DNA of 64,000 nucleotides, from positions 3,518,501 to 3,582,500 of the forward strand of contig JAOTOL010001646.1 in the NCBI GenBank assembly GCA_034440575.1, read 5' to 3'. Below are positions 34,416 to 47,437 of this stretch, in pieces. The notes beneath the pieces were generated by a model, which saw only the letters and a program-made list of their open reading frames with translations, was not told the DNA's origin and did not search any database. Within the stretch, counting starts at the first letter, position 1. Every line of letters starts with the position of its first letter. The DNA is from Imbricaverruca yamaguchii. Its lineage: Eukaryota > Arthropoda > Thecostraca > Neoverrucidae. The position numbers and the translations under genes were made by a program.

Positions 34416-34818
34416 TGGGTGCGTGTGTGTTTGAGTAGTTTGGAAGCAGATTATTTTATATGAATGCGAGTGTAGCGTTAGTGATCTTCTTGCTTGTCGA
34501 TTTAACTGATCGTATTATTTTCTTGGTACCTTCGTTGTGTTTGTGTAGTATACCCCCGTAGTTCATGATATTCAAGATTACAATTTGCACATAGGCCATC
34601 TCTGCATTTTGTCATCGTTTCCTCTTAACCGAAGTCATTTTCAAGACAGTTTGCTAGGAAACAAGCTTTTATGAAATATGCGGACTTGAGACTTCTGTTT
34701 TTGATAACAATTCGCGTGCATTATGTGAGGGGCACTGGACGTACGGGCAATTTACATTTCCGGTATTACACTGCAAGACATGTCACCGGGGAGGGGGGAC
34801 TGGCCATCGTAGAGTTTC
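34416..34818. other. No recognisable gene
   Basis: Short frames only. Confidence 0.4.
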
Positions 34819-35400
34819 AGCTAGTTAGTTCTTAGGGCTTGGGGCGCATCGACTCGCAGAGTTTCAGTGTTCCACGCGCGTTGATTTGCTTCTTTTTAGC
34901 TGCATCGATGTGTCTGATGTATATTGTCTTTAGGGCAAGGAGGCGTCGTTTGTTGTGGGTGTTTACGGGCATTTTAGTGCTATGTACTAGTGATTTCCTT
35001 GTCAGTGCTGTGGTGTTTATGTGTATGAGGGAGTGGCAGCTGTTTTGTAGGTGCATTGTGAGTCTTCACCTGAGTGTTATGGTTGTTTTCTCGATTTATC
35101 CACTGTGAGGTAGGAGTACATAGCCTCCTAATGTGCAGTTGTATTGTTGTATCAGATCTGTTTGTTTGAGTGGTGATGGGCCATGTGCGGTATTGTTTTT
35201 CACAGTAGTGATGCCGTAGTTGGGTCGTGGTAGTATATGCTCAGTTTGATTCTGCCTTATGGTTTTGCAGTTTCTCCGAATAATGTTTTTGAGTGCTGCT
35301 TCATTTTGTTTGTGTCCTGGTGTCATTGTGTTTCTGTAGTATAAGCGATGGGTGTCACCGTCCGTTGTGCTGGCTTATTTTATATGCGCCCTAAAACTCT
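34819..35400 (-). pseudogene. Penelope-like retroelement remnant, GIY-YIG region
   Basis: A single minus frame from 35326 to 34832 reads EAALKNIIRRNCKTIR, then AHGPSPLKQTDLIQQYNCTL, LLPHSG, stop, TTITLR, stop, RLTMHLQNSCHSLIH and NKRRLLALKTIYIRHI. Retroelements with a C-terminal GIY-YIG nuclease have the order linker, PLKxTxxxYxxxC, YIGxTTTTLSRRL, HLQN, KRRLxxxEAxxI. Here YIG is replaced by IEK next to a stop, and the Ser of LSRRL is a stop, so the copy is dead. The 3' end (34820-34850, minus) carries GATGCGCCCCAAGCCC and ACTAACTAGC. A related tail, ATGCGCCCTAAAACTC followed by TAACTAAC, sits in the opposite orientation at 35383-35410, so the remnant is flanked by inverted tails. Confidence 0.75.
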
Positions 35401-35410
35401 AATAACTAAC

Positions 35411-35961
35411 TGGCTCGTTTTATGCCGAGGTGCTTTGTGATCGCAATCGATATTAGCTGGGTGGGCGATATGTAGGAGTGGACGCACTTCTGATACCGGT
35501 CTTCCAACTGTTCATCACGGCCAACAGCGGCTGTTGTCCCAGCTATACACACAGCAAGCGGGCGACACACTGTAATACAAGCTTCGTATGAAACAGTGGC
35601 AGAACAGTGGCAACAAGACAAAATGAAAACAAGACAGGCTGCAGACAGAATAATTCACCACGCCATCTCTGGTGCTGCCCTCAGCCCTGAGCCGGGTCGC
35701 CACGTGCTGTCACCAGATGTATCGTGATAACGTCGAACCGGACTGATTTGTGGGTTTGTGGGCCGGGTTTTGGCCTGAGTCCTAATCTGCCTCGCCAGCA
35801 GCGCACGGCAGGTCCTGCAACCACGCTTATAAGCCACACCTGGACCTGAGACCTGACCTGCTCGGCCAGCATTTGTGCATGACTGGAGCTGCGGTGCGTT
35901 TGTGGGTCACACTTTGATCAGATCATGAAGTACTGGCTATGAGCCTCGGCAATAGCAATCA
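35411..35961. other. No recognisable gene
   Basis: Short frames only, adjoining the MITE at 35962. Confidence 0.4.
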
Positions 35962-36371
35962 GGGTGTCGTTTAGCTACATATTTGACGCACGTGGCAATC
36001 GTGGCCAATGTCAGTTTTTATCTGTACGTGCGCCTAGTTCACCAATTGTAGTGCAGAATTGTTGCGACAAAATAAAAATGGCTTTCGTGAAACACAACTC
36101 CATACAACACGGCTGCATTTATATTCACATACCAAACTCCTTGTATGGGAGCCTGGCTGCGCGTGCGCCCTATATTATTTTCAACCGGTGAATATGCCAG
36201 CAACAAGCTCGCCGCTTGAGCGATGGATTTCGCAGCCGCTCCGGCGAAGACTATTTAGCTATTGTCACAAAAATTATACACTGTAATTGGTTCGATTTGA
36301 GCGTACGAAGATATAAAGTTGCTATTGATCACACTCGTCGCACACGTCATACATGTAGCTAAAGGACACCC
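35962..36371. mobile_element. Foldback MITE family 2, full copy (about 410 bp)
   Basis: The left end GGGTGTCGTTTAGCTACAT and right end ATGTAGCTAAAGGACACCC are inverted repeats. The inverted similarity continues inward for more than 110 bases (GCACGTGGCAATCG against CGTCGCACACGTC; ACAAAATAAAAATGG region). The centre is unique. The whole unit matches a second copy at the right edge of the window, read in the opposite orientation. Non-coding. Confidence 0.85.
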
Positions 36372-36958
36372 CACCAGCTGACACTAGCACCCAACCCGAC
36401 TCAATAGTCCCTGGGCAGGTCCACTTGTATCACGATTGATTTTTGGTAGAAACTAAAAGGTTTTTAGGCCGATTCCTCCCATCTAGAGCTATGGTCGTTC
36501 CCGAGGTTGGGGGCGACACGTCCGTCGTGCCCCCTCCCCAGGTGACGCCGCCCATGTTTAGATCATTGTAGCTGCGCAATAATCTCATGCATAATTACTT
36601 GGGATAACTTTGCAAATAATAGCTCAACAGCTTGCTATAGGATGAGGACGGTCTGATAATGTTTTTGACGTGCATTATTATCCTCAACAGCTGAGCGAGA
36701 AGCTTATGCAGCCATCCTCGATATAACTATTATCCTACATGATCTGGATTATTTGTCATACAACTATATGGAAATTCCACCCGATCGCTGGGCACATGCG
36801 TCTCCAGTTGCCAGTCGGCCCCTTTTTGCGTCTTCTTCTCCCGCAGCCCCGGCGGTTTCATTTCGCCGCTATTCTCGTGACGTGATGCTGGTGTCTTGTG
36901 TCCTGAGTGCGACACAGGTCGAATCGATCGTGGGGGTGCAGGAGGCCAGGCCGACTAG
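36372..36958. other. No recognisable gene
   Basis: Short frames only. Confidence 0.4.
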
Positions 36959-37146
36959 AAGAAGAGCGTGGGATGGCGCTGCGACTACCCCGGCTCCGTC
37001 GTCGTCGCACCATCCCAGTGGTCAGCAGACGGGATGGAGTGTCACCACCAGCACAGCCAGACGCCGTCCGGAGGCAGCGCCTACAGCTTCTCGGTTCCAG
37101 CAAGCTGCGCGAACTACGTGTCTGATGTGGTCGTGGGCACGGCACG
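36959..37146 (+). CDS. Possible exon of an unidentified Cys-containing protein
   Basis: One frame reads SVGWRCDYPGSVVVAPSQW, then SADGMECHHQH, AYSFSVPASCANYV and SDVVVGTA. The spaced Cys and aromatic residues look like an extracellular domain, and the other frames look like noise. A TAG precedes the frame at 36956-36958, which would double as the acceptor, though its pyrimidine tract is poor. A GTGGTG donor after 37146 would leave phase 2, matching the exon at 37902. I do not recognise the family. Confidence 0.35.
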
Positions 37147-37901
37147 GTGGTGGCGGTGGGGGTTGATTCAGCACGTTGTCTGGGCGAAGACTAGCTTTGC
37201 CTGCGGAGGTCGACCATACGGTTTTAGGATCAAATCTTGTTTTAGATCCCACAAAGTCGGTGCGTGTCTTCTGAGTGATGCCTGAAGATTATCGTTTGCA
37301 ACCTGAATTCTGAGCTATGTTTGGCTCGACTGAAGCCTGAACCGAATTAAGTTCAGCCTGCATACTGCATGCAGGCTATTACGACACAAATAGAATCTCA
37401 AACTTGGTCCAATGACGACAAATTATCACCATGTTCCGAATCCTAAGTGACCCATCGGTGGATGCACGGTACGTGCCTCAGATCTTGAGAGAAAAAAAAT
37501 CGCCAAACCGTTGCACCTAGGTTAAGATAGCATTGTGTGGTGACTTTGCGGTACTCTGATGTAATGCACATAGCAAAAAAAAACTCATTTTCTCTAAGCA
37601 CATTATGTGATGTGCAATAAGCATATGTGAATGTACACAAAATACTTAAGGTGTGTCTTTCACTCCCAACAGAAGCGTGTGGTCAGTATCGAAGCTGGGG
37701 GAGGGACAATTGTGGTGATATTTTTAATCCCAAACCTTTTATGCCTATGCACGTTTATGCTTATATGTATGTCATATTTTATGGTCATGCACGTTTTGTC
37801 GTGCGATTGGCAACATATACGTCAGCGGTGCCTTTCTCACATTTATCGTATTTGTGAACACTGATAATCTCAGTATATTTTGTCTTCATTCTGAAAAGCA
37901 G

Positions 37902-38001
37902 AGCGTCAGGTAAGCTTGTGTCCAACACCAAGGACTTCTCCGTGCGCTTTTTGCTGGGTGAGGCCGAACCACACTTGAAGCAGTTCTTTGTGTATAAATG
38001 A
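37902..38001 (+). CDS. Possible C-terminal exon of the same unidentified protein
   Basis: After TCTGAAAAGCAG the frame reads ASGKLVSNTKDFSVRFLLGE, then AEPHLKQFFVYK and TGA. Codon use and the conserved-looking hydrophobic pattern suggest a real protein end. Entering in phase 2, it can join the exon ending at 37146 (completing an Arg codon). Family unknown. An overlapping minus-strand frame (38081-37785) is the less convincing alternative. Confidence 0.35.
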
Positions 38002-38479
38002 GAAAAAGGTTTCCATGAGTTAAAATATGGGTGCACGTTGGACAGACGCGTCCGCACCATCCCCGTGGTGACAACGCTCATGCCAAAACTATTAGGAGTC
38101 GAATATCACTTTGGTTTTATCAGGTATAAACAGCATATATATACAATAAGCCGCAATGAAAACATTCATATTTAGGAAACATTTAGGAAGAAAACAAGCT
38201 TTTCTCGTTTCATGGGAAGTGGACACTTGTATTTGGATGTCCATTTGATGCTGAAATGCTTTGATGCAAATTCCAACATCGGCGAACAATATGTTCACAT
38301 AAGATAAAAATGTTTGAAAACCTAATTTATAAATGCAAAATGGAATTAAATGTCCACAATGGATATTTATTTGTATATGTACATATATGGAATATATATC
38401 TATGTACTTATATATAACATGAAATAATGTTTTTCATCCAAAGCGTAGTTATAGGATAAACCTGATGGCCAATAGAGCT
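38002..38479. other. No recognisable gene
   Basis: AT-rich, short frames; could include the 3' untranslated region of the possible exon to its left. Confidence 0.4.
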
Positions 38480-38620
38480 TGCGTGAGACTAAATGTACGA
38501 CCCTCAATATACCAGGAGGTGCTGAGTTTACATTAAACGTAACGTTAGGGATTATGCTGTAGCATGGAGTAATATAGCATAATCCCTAACGTTACTTTTG
38601 ATGTAAACTCAGCACCTCCT
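38480..38620. mobile_element. Foldback MITE family 1, shortened copy
   Basis: TGCGTGAGAC tip followed by the same arm as the 28.4-kb element (ACGACCCTCAATATACCAGG, TAACGTTAGGGATTATGC), a short centre, then the complementary arm up to AGCACCTCCT. The loop region and the outer 40 bases of the right arm are missing. Confidence 0.85.
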
Positions 38621-39541
<921 letters not shown>

Positions 39542-40734
39542 CCGTGGCTGGGACCACTTAACTTCAACGTTCAAAGGCCATATATGTAGCGCATTGTATA
39601 TAATATTGTTATTAGCTATGTGTAATTCATTTGATTAACTTCTTCGCAGGGTTACGCGGTCAGAGTACATGATAAGCAGAGCTTCTTTGAAAATCCCGGA
39701 ACACAGAATACTGTCTGGGAATTCCAATTCAGCGGCAAAATTTCAATCGAGAGTTTAATGCGTAAATGCGTTCGAATTCCAGAGCAAATGTAGCGAACAT
39801 AAACAGATGGTGACGATTCAGTGAAGTGCATACTTGTATGTATCAACTCAGCTTCCATCGTCCTGCTGAATAAAGCCAGACCAGATGGGCTCTGTTCTTG
39901 GGAATAATCCTTCCTTCACTGCCCACCAGCCCAAAGAAAGATTCCAGTCATATAGTCTTCTACCTAAGCTGGAACACCAACATATCCATGTCTGTGAACT
40001 GCCGCAAGGTATGCTGACTGGAAAATTCTTCATGGAGATACATTTATGTTGTTTTATTTGTGACACATCGAATCCATAAATACACGTTCACGCGGACAAC
40101 CAGCACCAATCTATAGCTGAGCTTCACAAACAAAAATATCAGACTGCAACACCACTACAAGAGTCCCGACTCGGAACCGTGACCTGACAGAGCTGTCTGC
40201 CGGCCCGTGCGATGCCATCGTCAGACTTACACTCGCTTCATGCAATCAGCGGGGGGGCGGTCAGGTGAAGTCCAAATGCGGAGTTTAAAGAAACGGACAG
40301 TTCTGCCGACCAACAAAAATCCGATTGAGCCGCGTTGGAAGCTAGGAGATGGGACGAGCGCACAACGAAAACGAGGTCATAGAGTCCAAGAAGACATTGC
40401 ATTATGTACTAATACTAATGGAGACGCACTGAGAACGTAAAGACGCCACTGGTTACGTTCGGCATGCTGCCACAGGTGCAGGTGAACAGACAAATTGTGG
40501 ACAAGTTGCACAGGATGTACGTTTGCGAAGACCGGTCAGATCCGACGGCCCCTTCGGTCGCAGCTCCGTCCTGTTTCCACTGCGTCCACGGCGTCCACAC
40601 TGGCGCATCGTGGAAATTAAACCGACTCGACGAATCCACACTCTCGGCCGGGTCAGGCCGCAGCTCTGCAGAGGGAGCTGTGAGTCGCAGACTGGGCGGA
40701 CGCCGTGCAGTCACGAGAAAGGAAGCCCCCAGGC
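39542..40734. other. No firmly recognised gene
   Basis: Around 40455-40540 opposite strands each hold a protein-like stretch (plus MLPQVQVNRQIVDKLHRMYV, or minus TYILCNLSTICLFTC). Splice signals do not decide between them, and I name no gene. Confidence 0.35.
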
Positions 40735-40950
40735 GTGACCCCAGTCCGCAGCCGCGACCAGCCGGACGAGAGAGACACGTCCAAGCGTGACCCCAACCCA
40801 CAGCCGCGACCAGCCGGACGAGAGAGACACGTCCAAGCGTGACCCCAACCCACAGCCGCGACCAGCCGGACGAGAGAGACACGTCCAAGCGTGACCCTAG
40901 TCCACAGACGCGATCAGCCGGACGAGAGAGACATATCCAGGCGTGACCCG
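40735..40950. repeat. 52-bp minisatellite, about four copies
   Basis: Units contain GTGACCCCAACCCACAGCCG and CGACCAGCCGGACGAGAGAG. Two central copies are identical. Confidence 0.9.
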
Positions 40951-41260
40951 TGACCCGGACCGTCCAGCCGCGACCGGCCGGAACACGGCGTGTCGTCGTG
41001 CGTCGCCGGCGGGGTCGCCTGACCTGGGCCAGGTCAGCGGGATGTCGTGTCGTCTGCGGTGCGGCGGGGTGGCACGTCCCGGCCCGGTCGCCGTCGACCC
41101 GCGCCGGCTGTGGTTCGACCGGGCCCCACGTGGCCAGACGACAGGCACGTCCGCAGCTCGTGGCACGCGCTGCGGAGGCACGGAGCGGTCAGCGCTGGGC
41201 GGGGTGGGTGCATGTCAGTCACGGCGTGTGGCAGCGGGTGTGATGGGTTGCAGCGGTGAC
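40951..41260. other. GC-rich block, possible unidentified exon
   Basis: Strongly GC-rich like the exons elsewhere in this window and open in several frames on both strands. No frame has a recognisable motif. Confidence 0.25.
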
Positions 41261-42745
41261 ATTATCATTATCTTTTGCTTGAGATTATACACATCTTGAC
41301 ACAAATTACCAGCTTTGTGCGTGGTTAAGCTATCATATACGGTATCCATCAGAATCGCATCGCAGGCATGCAAAGTTCACCTTGCAATCCAGTAAGTCGA
41401 TACGCAGTTAACCTTTCCTGGTATCGATATCTGACAAACTAAGCTAAATAGCTTCAGTGACCCGATAAGGTATAGCATGTGGCTCCAAAACGTCATACTG
41501 CCATGCGAAAAATTACACCATCACAATATCACGACAAAAACACCACACTATATTGCTATTCAGAGTCGAGTTCCCATGCCTGATACAGATAGATTGACAT
41601 ATTTTTATGTCGGCATGGTCCTTCGTATTTTGGATAATTTGTAAGTCAAGAGAATCACCATAAGTACAATGATGGTGACACGATCCGACAAGATCGTCTA
41701 GTAGCGTTATAGCTGTTCTATTGCACAAGCTACGCAATTGTGCATTGAACCGTAGTGCTACGGGCCGCTAACTTTCTCCGATATAAGTGGCACCACACAG
41801 CTTACAAACGATTTCGTACACAATATTTCTGTATATACTTCGACCTTTAGTGATAACAAAACAAGTATTGCAAACCCTGTTTCTGGCACGATAGGAGGAT
41901 CGGTTTGGCTTTTGTCAAGACCTGTTTCACTTTGCACAGAAGAGTTTCATCAGCATGAAGTAGGATCGAGTAGCTATCACGTCTCCCGACAGAAATGCGA
42001 CAAACAGAGCCGTCGGCGCCAGTGCTAAGTGTCGAGAGCCTCTGGTCCGATTTACGCGATTTACGATGCAATTTTGAAAAGTAATAAGTCCGTCTGTGCA
42101 CCAAAATATACTAGTTCGCACCATCTAGAAAGCTGTCATGTTCTGGTATTAATTTGGTTGCATCTAATGCATGCATAATGCATCTAATGCAAGAATGTGT
42201 TGAGAGGCACACTCTCAGGAACAACAGGCGCTTCCATATTCTGCCCACAGCCACATGCAACTTTTGATGCATCTGTTTGTATATGTTTCGTTAAACTTGC
42301 AGGTACTGTACGGATGCGCATAGTGAAATCAGAAGCATAGAGCAAAGTCTACTGAAAGCGGCGATCGATGAGTAGTCGAAGCCCATTTGGTTGAGTGTAT
42401 ACATATGGATTTGGTAAAGATCACCGGGGTATGACACTAGGCTGGAGGCTACGCATTTCGCTCTGCCTCGCAGGCGATGTGAAAACAGCGGGCCGCCACA
42501 AACAGCTTCAGGCGTGCCTTGAAGTCGGAACAGTATTGCAAACTCTCCCCTAATTAGCATTGTAAATGACTGCCTCCGATCGTATTCCCACGGGTTCAGA
42601 CACAATTCATTTCAAATGCATGTCCACCAACTATGTAAAGGGATTGAACTAAGAACATCGATTATCACAGCATGCGATGATTGAACACTGCGGTCGGCCA
42701 TGTGGAATGAAGGCAATTTAGGTGTTCAACTAGCATCTGATGGTA
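41261..42745. other. No recognisable gene
   Basis: AT-leaning, short frames. ATCTAATGCA is repeated near 42160-42190. Confidence 0.4.
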
Positions 42746-42756
42746 TAACGTGGTCT

Positions 42757-44430
42757 GGTATTGGTCTGGTATTGGTGTGGATGTGGTCTGGTATTGGTGT
42801 GGATGTGGTCTGGTATTGGTGTGGATGTGGTCTGGTATTGGTGTGGATGTGGTCTGGTATTGGTGTGGATGTGGTCTGGTATTGGTGTGGATGTGGTCTG
42901 GTATTGGTGTGGATGTGGTCTGGTATTGGTGTGGATGTGGTCTGGTATTGGTGTGGATGTGGTCTGGTATTGGTGTGGATGTGGTCTGGTATTGGTGTGG
43001 ATGTGGTCTGGTATTGGTGTGGATGTGGTCTGGTATTGGTGTGGATGTGGTCTGGTATTGGTGTGGATGTGGTCTGGTATTGGTGTGGATGTGGTCTGGT
43101 ATTGGTGTGGATGTGGTCTGGTATTGGTGTGGATGTGGTCTGGTATTGGTGTGGATGTGGTCTGGTATTGGTGTGGATGTGGTCTGGTATTGGTGTGGAT
43201 GTGGTCTGGTACTGGTGTGGATGTGGTCTGGTATTGGTGTGGATGTGGTCTGGTATTGGTGTGGATGTGGTCTGGTATTGGTGTGGATGTGGTCTGGTAT
43301 TGGTGTGGATGTGGTCTGGTATTGGTGTGGATGTGGTCTGGTATTGGTGTGGATGTGGTCTGGTATTGGTGTGGATGTGGTCTGGTATTGGTGTGGATGT
43401 GGTCTGGTATTGGTGTGGATGTGGTCTGGTATTGGTGTGGATGTGGTCTGGTATTGGTGTGGATGTGGTCTGGTATTGGTGTGGATGTGGTCTGGTATTG
43501 GTGTGGATGTGGTCTGGTATTGGTGTGGATGTGGTCTGGTATTGGTGTGGATGTGGTCTGGTATTGGTGTGGATGTGGTCTGGTATTGGTGTGGATGTGG
43601 TCTGGTATTGGTGTGGATGTGGTCTGGTATTGGTGTGGATGTGGTCTGGTATTGGTGTGGATGTGGTCTGGTATTGGTGTGGATGTGGTCTGGTATTGGT
43701 GTGGATGTGGTCTGGTATTGGTGTGGATGTGGTCTGGTATTGGTGTGGATGTGGTCTGGTATTGGTGTGGATGTGGTCTGGTATTGGTTGTTTGGTGTGG
43801 ATGTGGTCTGGTATTGGTGTGGATGTGGTCTGGTATTGGTGTGGATGTGGTCTGGTTTGGTTGGATGTGGTCTGGTATTGGTGTGGATGTGGTCTGGTAT
43901 TGGTGTGGATGTGGTCTGGTATTGGTGTGGATGTGGTCTGGTATTGGTGTGGATGTGGTCTGGTATTGGTGTGGATGTGGTCTGGTATTGGTGTGGATGT
44001 GGTCTGGTATTGGTGTGGATGTGGTCTGGTATTGGTGTGGATGTGGTCTGGTATTGGTGTGGATGTGGTCTGGTATTGGTGTGGATGTGGTCTGGTATTG
44101 GTGTGGATGTGGTCTGGTATTGGTGTGGATGTGGTCTGGTATTGGTGTGGATGTGGTCTGGTATTGGTGTGGATGTGGTCTGGTATTGGTGTGGATGTGG
44201 TCTGGTATTGGTGTGGATGTGGTCTGGTATTGGTGTGGATGTGGTCTGGTATTGGTGTGGATGTGGTCTGGTATTGGTGTGGATGTGGTGTGGATGTGGT
44301 CTGGTATTGGTGTGGATGTGGTCTGGTATTGGTGTGGATGTGGTCTGGTATTGGTGTGGATGTGGTCTGGTATTGGTGTGGATGTGGTCTGGTATTGGTG
44401 TGGATGTGGATGTGGTCTGGTATTGGTGTG
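42757..44430. repeat. 22-bp minisatellite, about 75 nearly identical copies
   Basis: Unit GGTCTGGTATTGGTGTGGATGT. Only a few sites differ: one TACTGG at 43209, short disruptions at 43788-43866, and half units at 44285 and 44410. It lacks stops on three plus frames and one minus frame, creating 550-670-codon artefactual ORFs. Confidence 0.98.
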
Positions 44431-44760
44431 ACTGGTCCAGTCGGGGCACCAGTTCTGACGCCCGACAGCTGGACAGCCGGCTATGATCGAGCCCGTACTT
44501 CATCGCCGTCTCGCCGTCGGGCCGGCCGTTATTGCGGTGGCCGCTGTTTGTGTTGGCCGGCAGCTGGCCGGCACGGGCGCGCTGGGCCGGGTATTGTACA
44601 ACACCCGCCGGCCAGGCCGGTCAACACGTCGACGCCCAGCGTGCACCTCTCAGCGGCAGAGCCGACGGGCACCGCGCCGTGCCGGCTATCAGCACCGCCC
44701 AGCGGTGTGGAAAACACGCGCTAATGTATCCGCCTGTTTGTAGGTGACCAAAATGAGCTC
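44431..44760. other. GC-rich block after the 22-bp array, possible exon
   Basis: Open on both strands. The plus frame from 44483 includes a hydrophobic run (VGPAVIAVAAVCVG). No splice boundary or family could be fixed. Confidence 0.25.
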
Positions 44761-45700
44761 CCAAGCACAGCACAGAAGCGCATTAATTTGCTTGTGGGAA
44801 ATTTCCGGCAGATGTGGGAGCGGATGAACGGACCGGCATGACACGGCCTCATGTCTAAAAGCCATACCAGGGATGCAGAATAAAGGTGGGAAATGGCCAT
44901 GGTTTTACTACTGAAGCCCGGAACCGGCGAGTTTTCTGTGACCAAGCCCAGTTGGGATTAGGTAAAAATGACCTGAAACCAGGTCAAAACGCCGTTTCTG
45001 TAATACATGTTTTTGCATATAAGCCAGTACCAGATAATAGAAGACATTGTTCACTTTTGAAACACGAATTGAAATTAAACCTTTTCTTTTTAATGCTTGC
45101 TTTTGTGTTGGCATGTATTTGCGGCTAACAACATAGTTGTTGCAAACACATCTTAGCATGCGTAGGTTAGCAACCCTTGCACCACACAGGCTAAATAGTT
45201 AATTAAACGTCGGTATGATTGTAGAGGTGGAGAGGGCAAGCGTGTTCCTCCTTAGCGTAAGCAAAGTAACATTCACGGATTGAGACTTTTCTGGTTTAAT
45301 TCATTGAATGCCCAATAATCTGTAAAGTACCACACCACGTGTATTTTAATCACATCATACCACTACTAGGCTCAGAAGTTCGCATTGTATTATTTTTCGG
45401 TCTTCCATTCCCGACACAATCTACCATAAAAGCAGCATAAATGCAACACCTTACTGTCATTCGATGTGCCGCTTCCGTCTTTAGCTCTTACGCCTTTATT
45501 TCAAGGCTATGTGGTGATGAATGAACGACCTGACATACCAAATAAGTCACGTAACCACTAATGATGCAATATACCACAGTGAACTTGAAAAAGTCTAACA
45601 TATCGAAATTACTGCCACCTAACACTTTGCGCACTCACCACAATAATTGCATGGCATTATTAACCAAGGATAGCTGAGGAGAAGTTAACATAGCAAAGGT
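44761..45700. other. No recognisable gene
   Basis: Short frames only. Confidence 0.4.
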
Positions 45701-45719
45701 ACCGGAATGCTATAGTAAG

Positions 45720-46135
45720 CTGCTAAGTCAGCTGTTAAGAAAACTAGTTTCGAATGGAACAAGGTCGAAAACGGAATGTGGTCGAATGGAACATGATCTA
45801 AGATGGAATGGCGTCGACTGGAGTTAGGTTGGTAAGCAGCGCGGGCTAGGAGGGGTTGGGTTCCGAATGGATGAATGGCGAAAGCGGAAATGGGTGAAAA
45901 GGAACATGGTCGAAAGTGAAATGGAGTCGAAAGGATCAACGCCGAAAATAGGATAGACTGGAATGGTGTCAAATGGAATAAGTTTAAATAGTAGCTGGGG
46001 ATAGAAGGGGCTCGACTATTATCAAATGGAATCACGTCGAAATCAGAAAAGGGTTGAATGGAGCCAGGTCGAACGTGGAATAGAGTCAAATGGAATAATG
46101 CCGAAAAGAGGATTATTAATAACCGGAATTTGACA
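45720..46135. repeat. Dispersed repeat block A, copy 1
   Basis: Rich in TGGAAT..GTCGAA motifs every 20-30 bases. Its last 190 bases match 47205-47398 in the same orientation (AAATAGTAGCTGGGGATAGA, GGGTTGAATGGA, GAATTTG). Confidence 0.75.
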
Positions 46136-46497
46136 CGGTATTTCTGAGTCTAGTAGTATACCGTTCATGGTCGTGCTACCCTCAGCTAGTCTTCCAAGGG
46201 GTAAAACATGAGTGAGTGCATCACTCGCATAGTTCCGGGTCCAGGTACCACAAAGCGTGATCGATGCTGTGGTCAAGACTTCTCAACGTTACTACAAAAA
46301 GTTAAAAATAACAATGTATAAAAATGAAAACAATGTTACTACAGCGTGATCTGACATGAAAGTCATCTGCAATGTTCAGGGTACGTGCCAAGCTGGTGCA
46401 GGCTCAGTAATGAAAAGTTTCAGCAGGTTGTTCCATTCGTTGTCTGGTTAGATCCGAAAGACACAGTGGGAGAGGGGAAAATAGTTTGGCTCGACCT
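46136..46497. repeat. Dispersed repeat block B, copy 1
   Basis: Contains TTTCTGAGTCTAGTAGTATACC, TTCCGGGTCCAGGTACCAC and ACACAGTGGGAGAGGGG. The same sequence appears inverted at 47438-47797. Confidence 0.8.
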
Positions 46498-47154
46498 CTC
46501 CCCTGGAGGTCTGGAGGGCTAACGGGAACCAGCAGGGATCAGATACGCAGACAATAAGCGAGTTAGAATAAATCAGCTGGCTAGAATAAATCAGTTCGTA
46601 AAAGTCCAGTGTCTCCTTTTCCGTAAGTGGAAAAGATTACTAAGCTACTTTACGACAGCTCAAATACAAATGTTTCCCGTCGCCAATTCCCGACTAGATC
46701 GGCCGTCGGCGGTTAAACTGAAACTTCTCAGCGGCAGCCGGGTCCCGAACCCGTGACCTTTCAGCGTACAGTTGTGGGCGTGGCTGCTGAGCGAGTCCGA
46801 CTGTCCATTTCGCTCGGCCGAAGGATTCAGCACTGGCCCGAGCCCACTGTCAGTACAGCAATCTCGACGTTAGGTCAGGCGTCAGGTCAGCGTCAGGTCA
46901 GCGTCAGGCGTAAGGTGCAGGCGCAATTATCGCCCGCACGCCTGCTCCCGGCGGGCCTGGAGTAGCTGACTCTCGACAGCTCCAGAAGGCACAGCGGGCA
47001 CCCCATGCCGAGGCCCCCGACGGGGCCGTCCTCTTAACGATGATGCCTTTTCCAAGTTTTCGAAGTTTGCCTGAGTAATTCATTACGTGTCATTAACTGC
47101 GCAAACATGAGCAGTGATTTTTGTTCTTGCTGCGTTGATAAGTTGGCTATAATT
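46498..47154. other. Spacer between the A/B repeat pairs
   Basis: GC-rich centre with a GCGTCAGGTCA repeat near 46875-46915. The minus strand near 46750 has a box B-like CGGGTTCGGGACC, but no box A or tail that would make it a SINE. Confidence 0.35.
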
Positions 47155-47398
47155 AAAGTTGTGAATGTCGGCAGGCAGGCTCCACACTGAGAAAAATAGG
47201 ATGGATTTCAATGTTGTAAAATGGAATAAGCTTAAATAGCAGCTGGGGATAGAAGAGGCTGGACTCGTGTCGAATGGAATCATGTCGAAATCAGAAGAGG
47301 GTTGAATGGAACCAGGCCGAAGGTGGAATAGTGTAATGGAGCAAGGCCGAAAAGAAGACTATTGATGGCTGGAATTTGCTATGTGGTAATTTTCCAAG
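47155..47398. repeat. Dispersed repeat block A, copy 2
   Basis: Direct-orientation match of block A copy 1. Confidence 0.75.
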
Positions 47399-47437
47399 AT
47401 TTGCGGGTCAACCCGCGAATCCTCCCGAACTCTTTGG

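Noticed and set aside
34839..35108. 89-codon hydrophobic plus-strand frame
   Set aside because: It is the antisense of the Penelope-like remnant, whose minus frame matches known element motifs.
42665..44724. Open frames of 556-674 codons across the 22-bp array
   Set aside because: They are translations of a stop-free tandem unit, present in three plus frames and one minus frame, with no start context or splice support.
46745..46830. Third SINE, from a box B-like CGGGTTCGGGACC on the minus strand
   Set aside because: No convincing box A, tail or target duplication.
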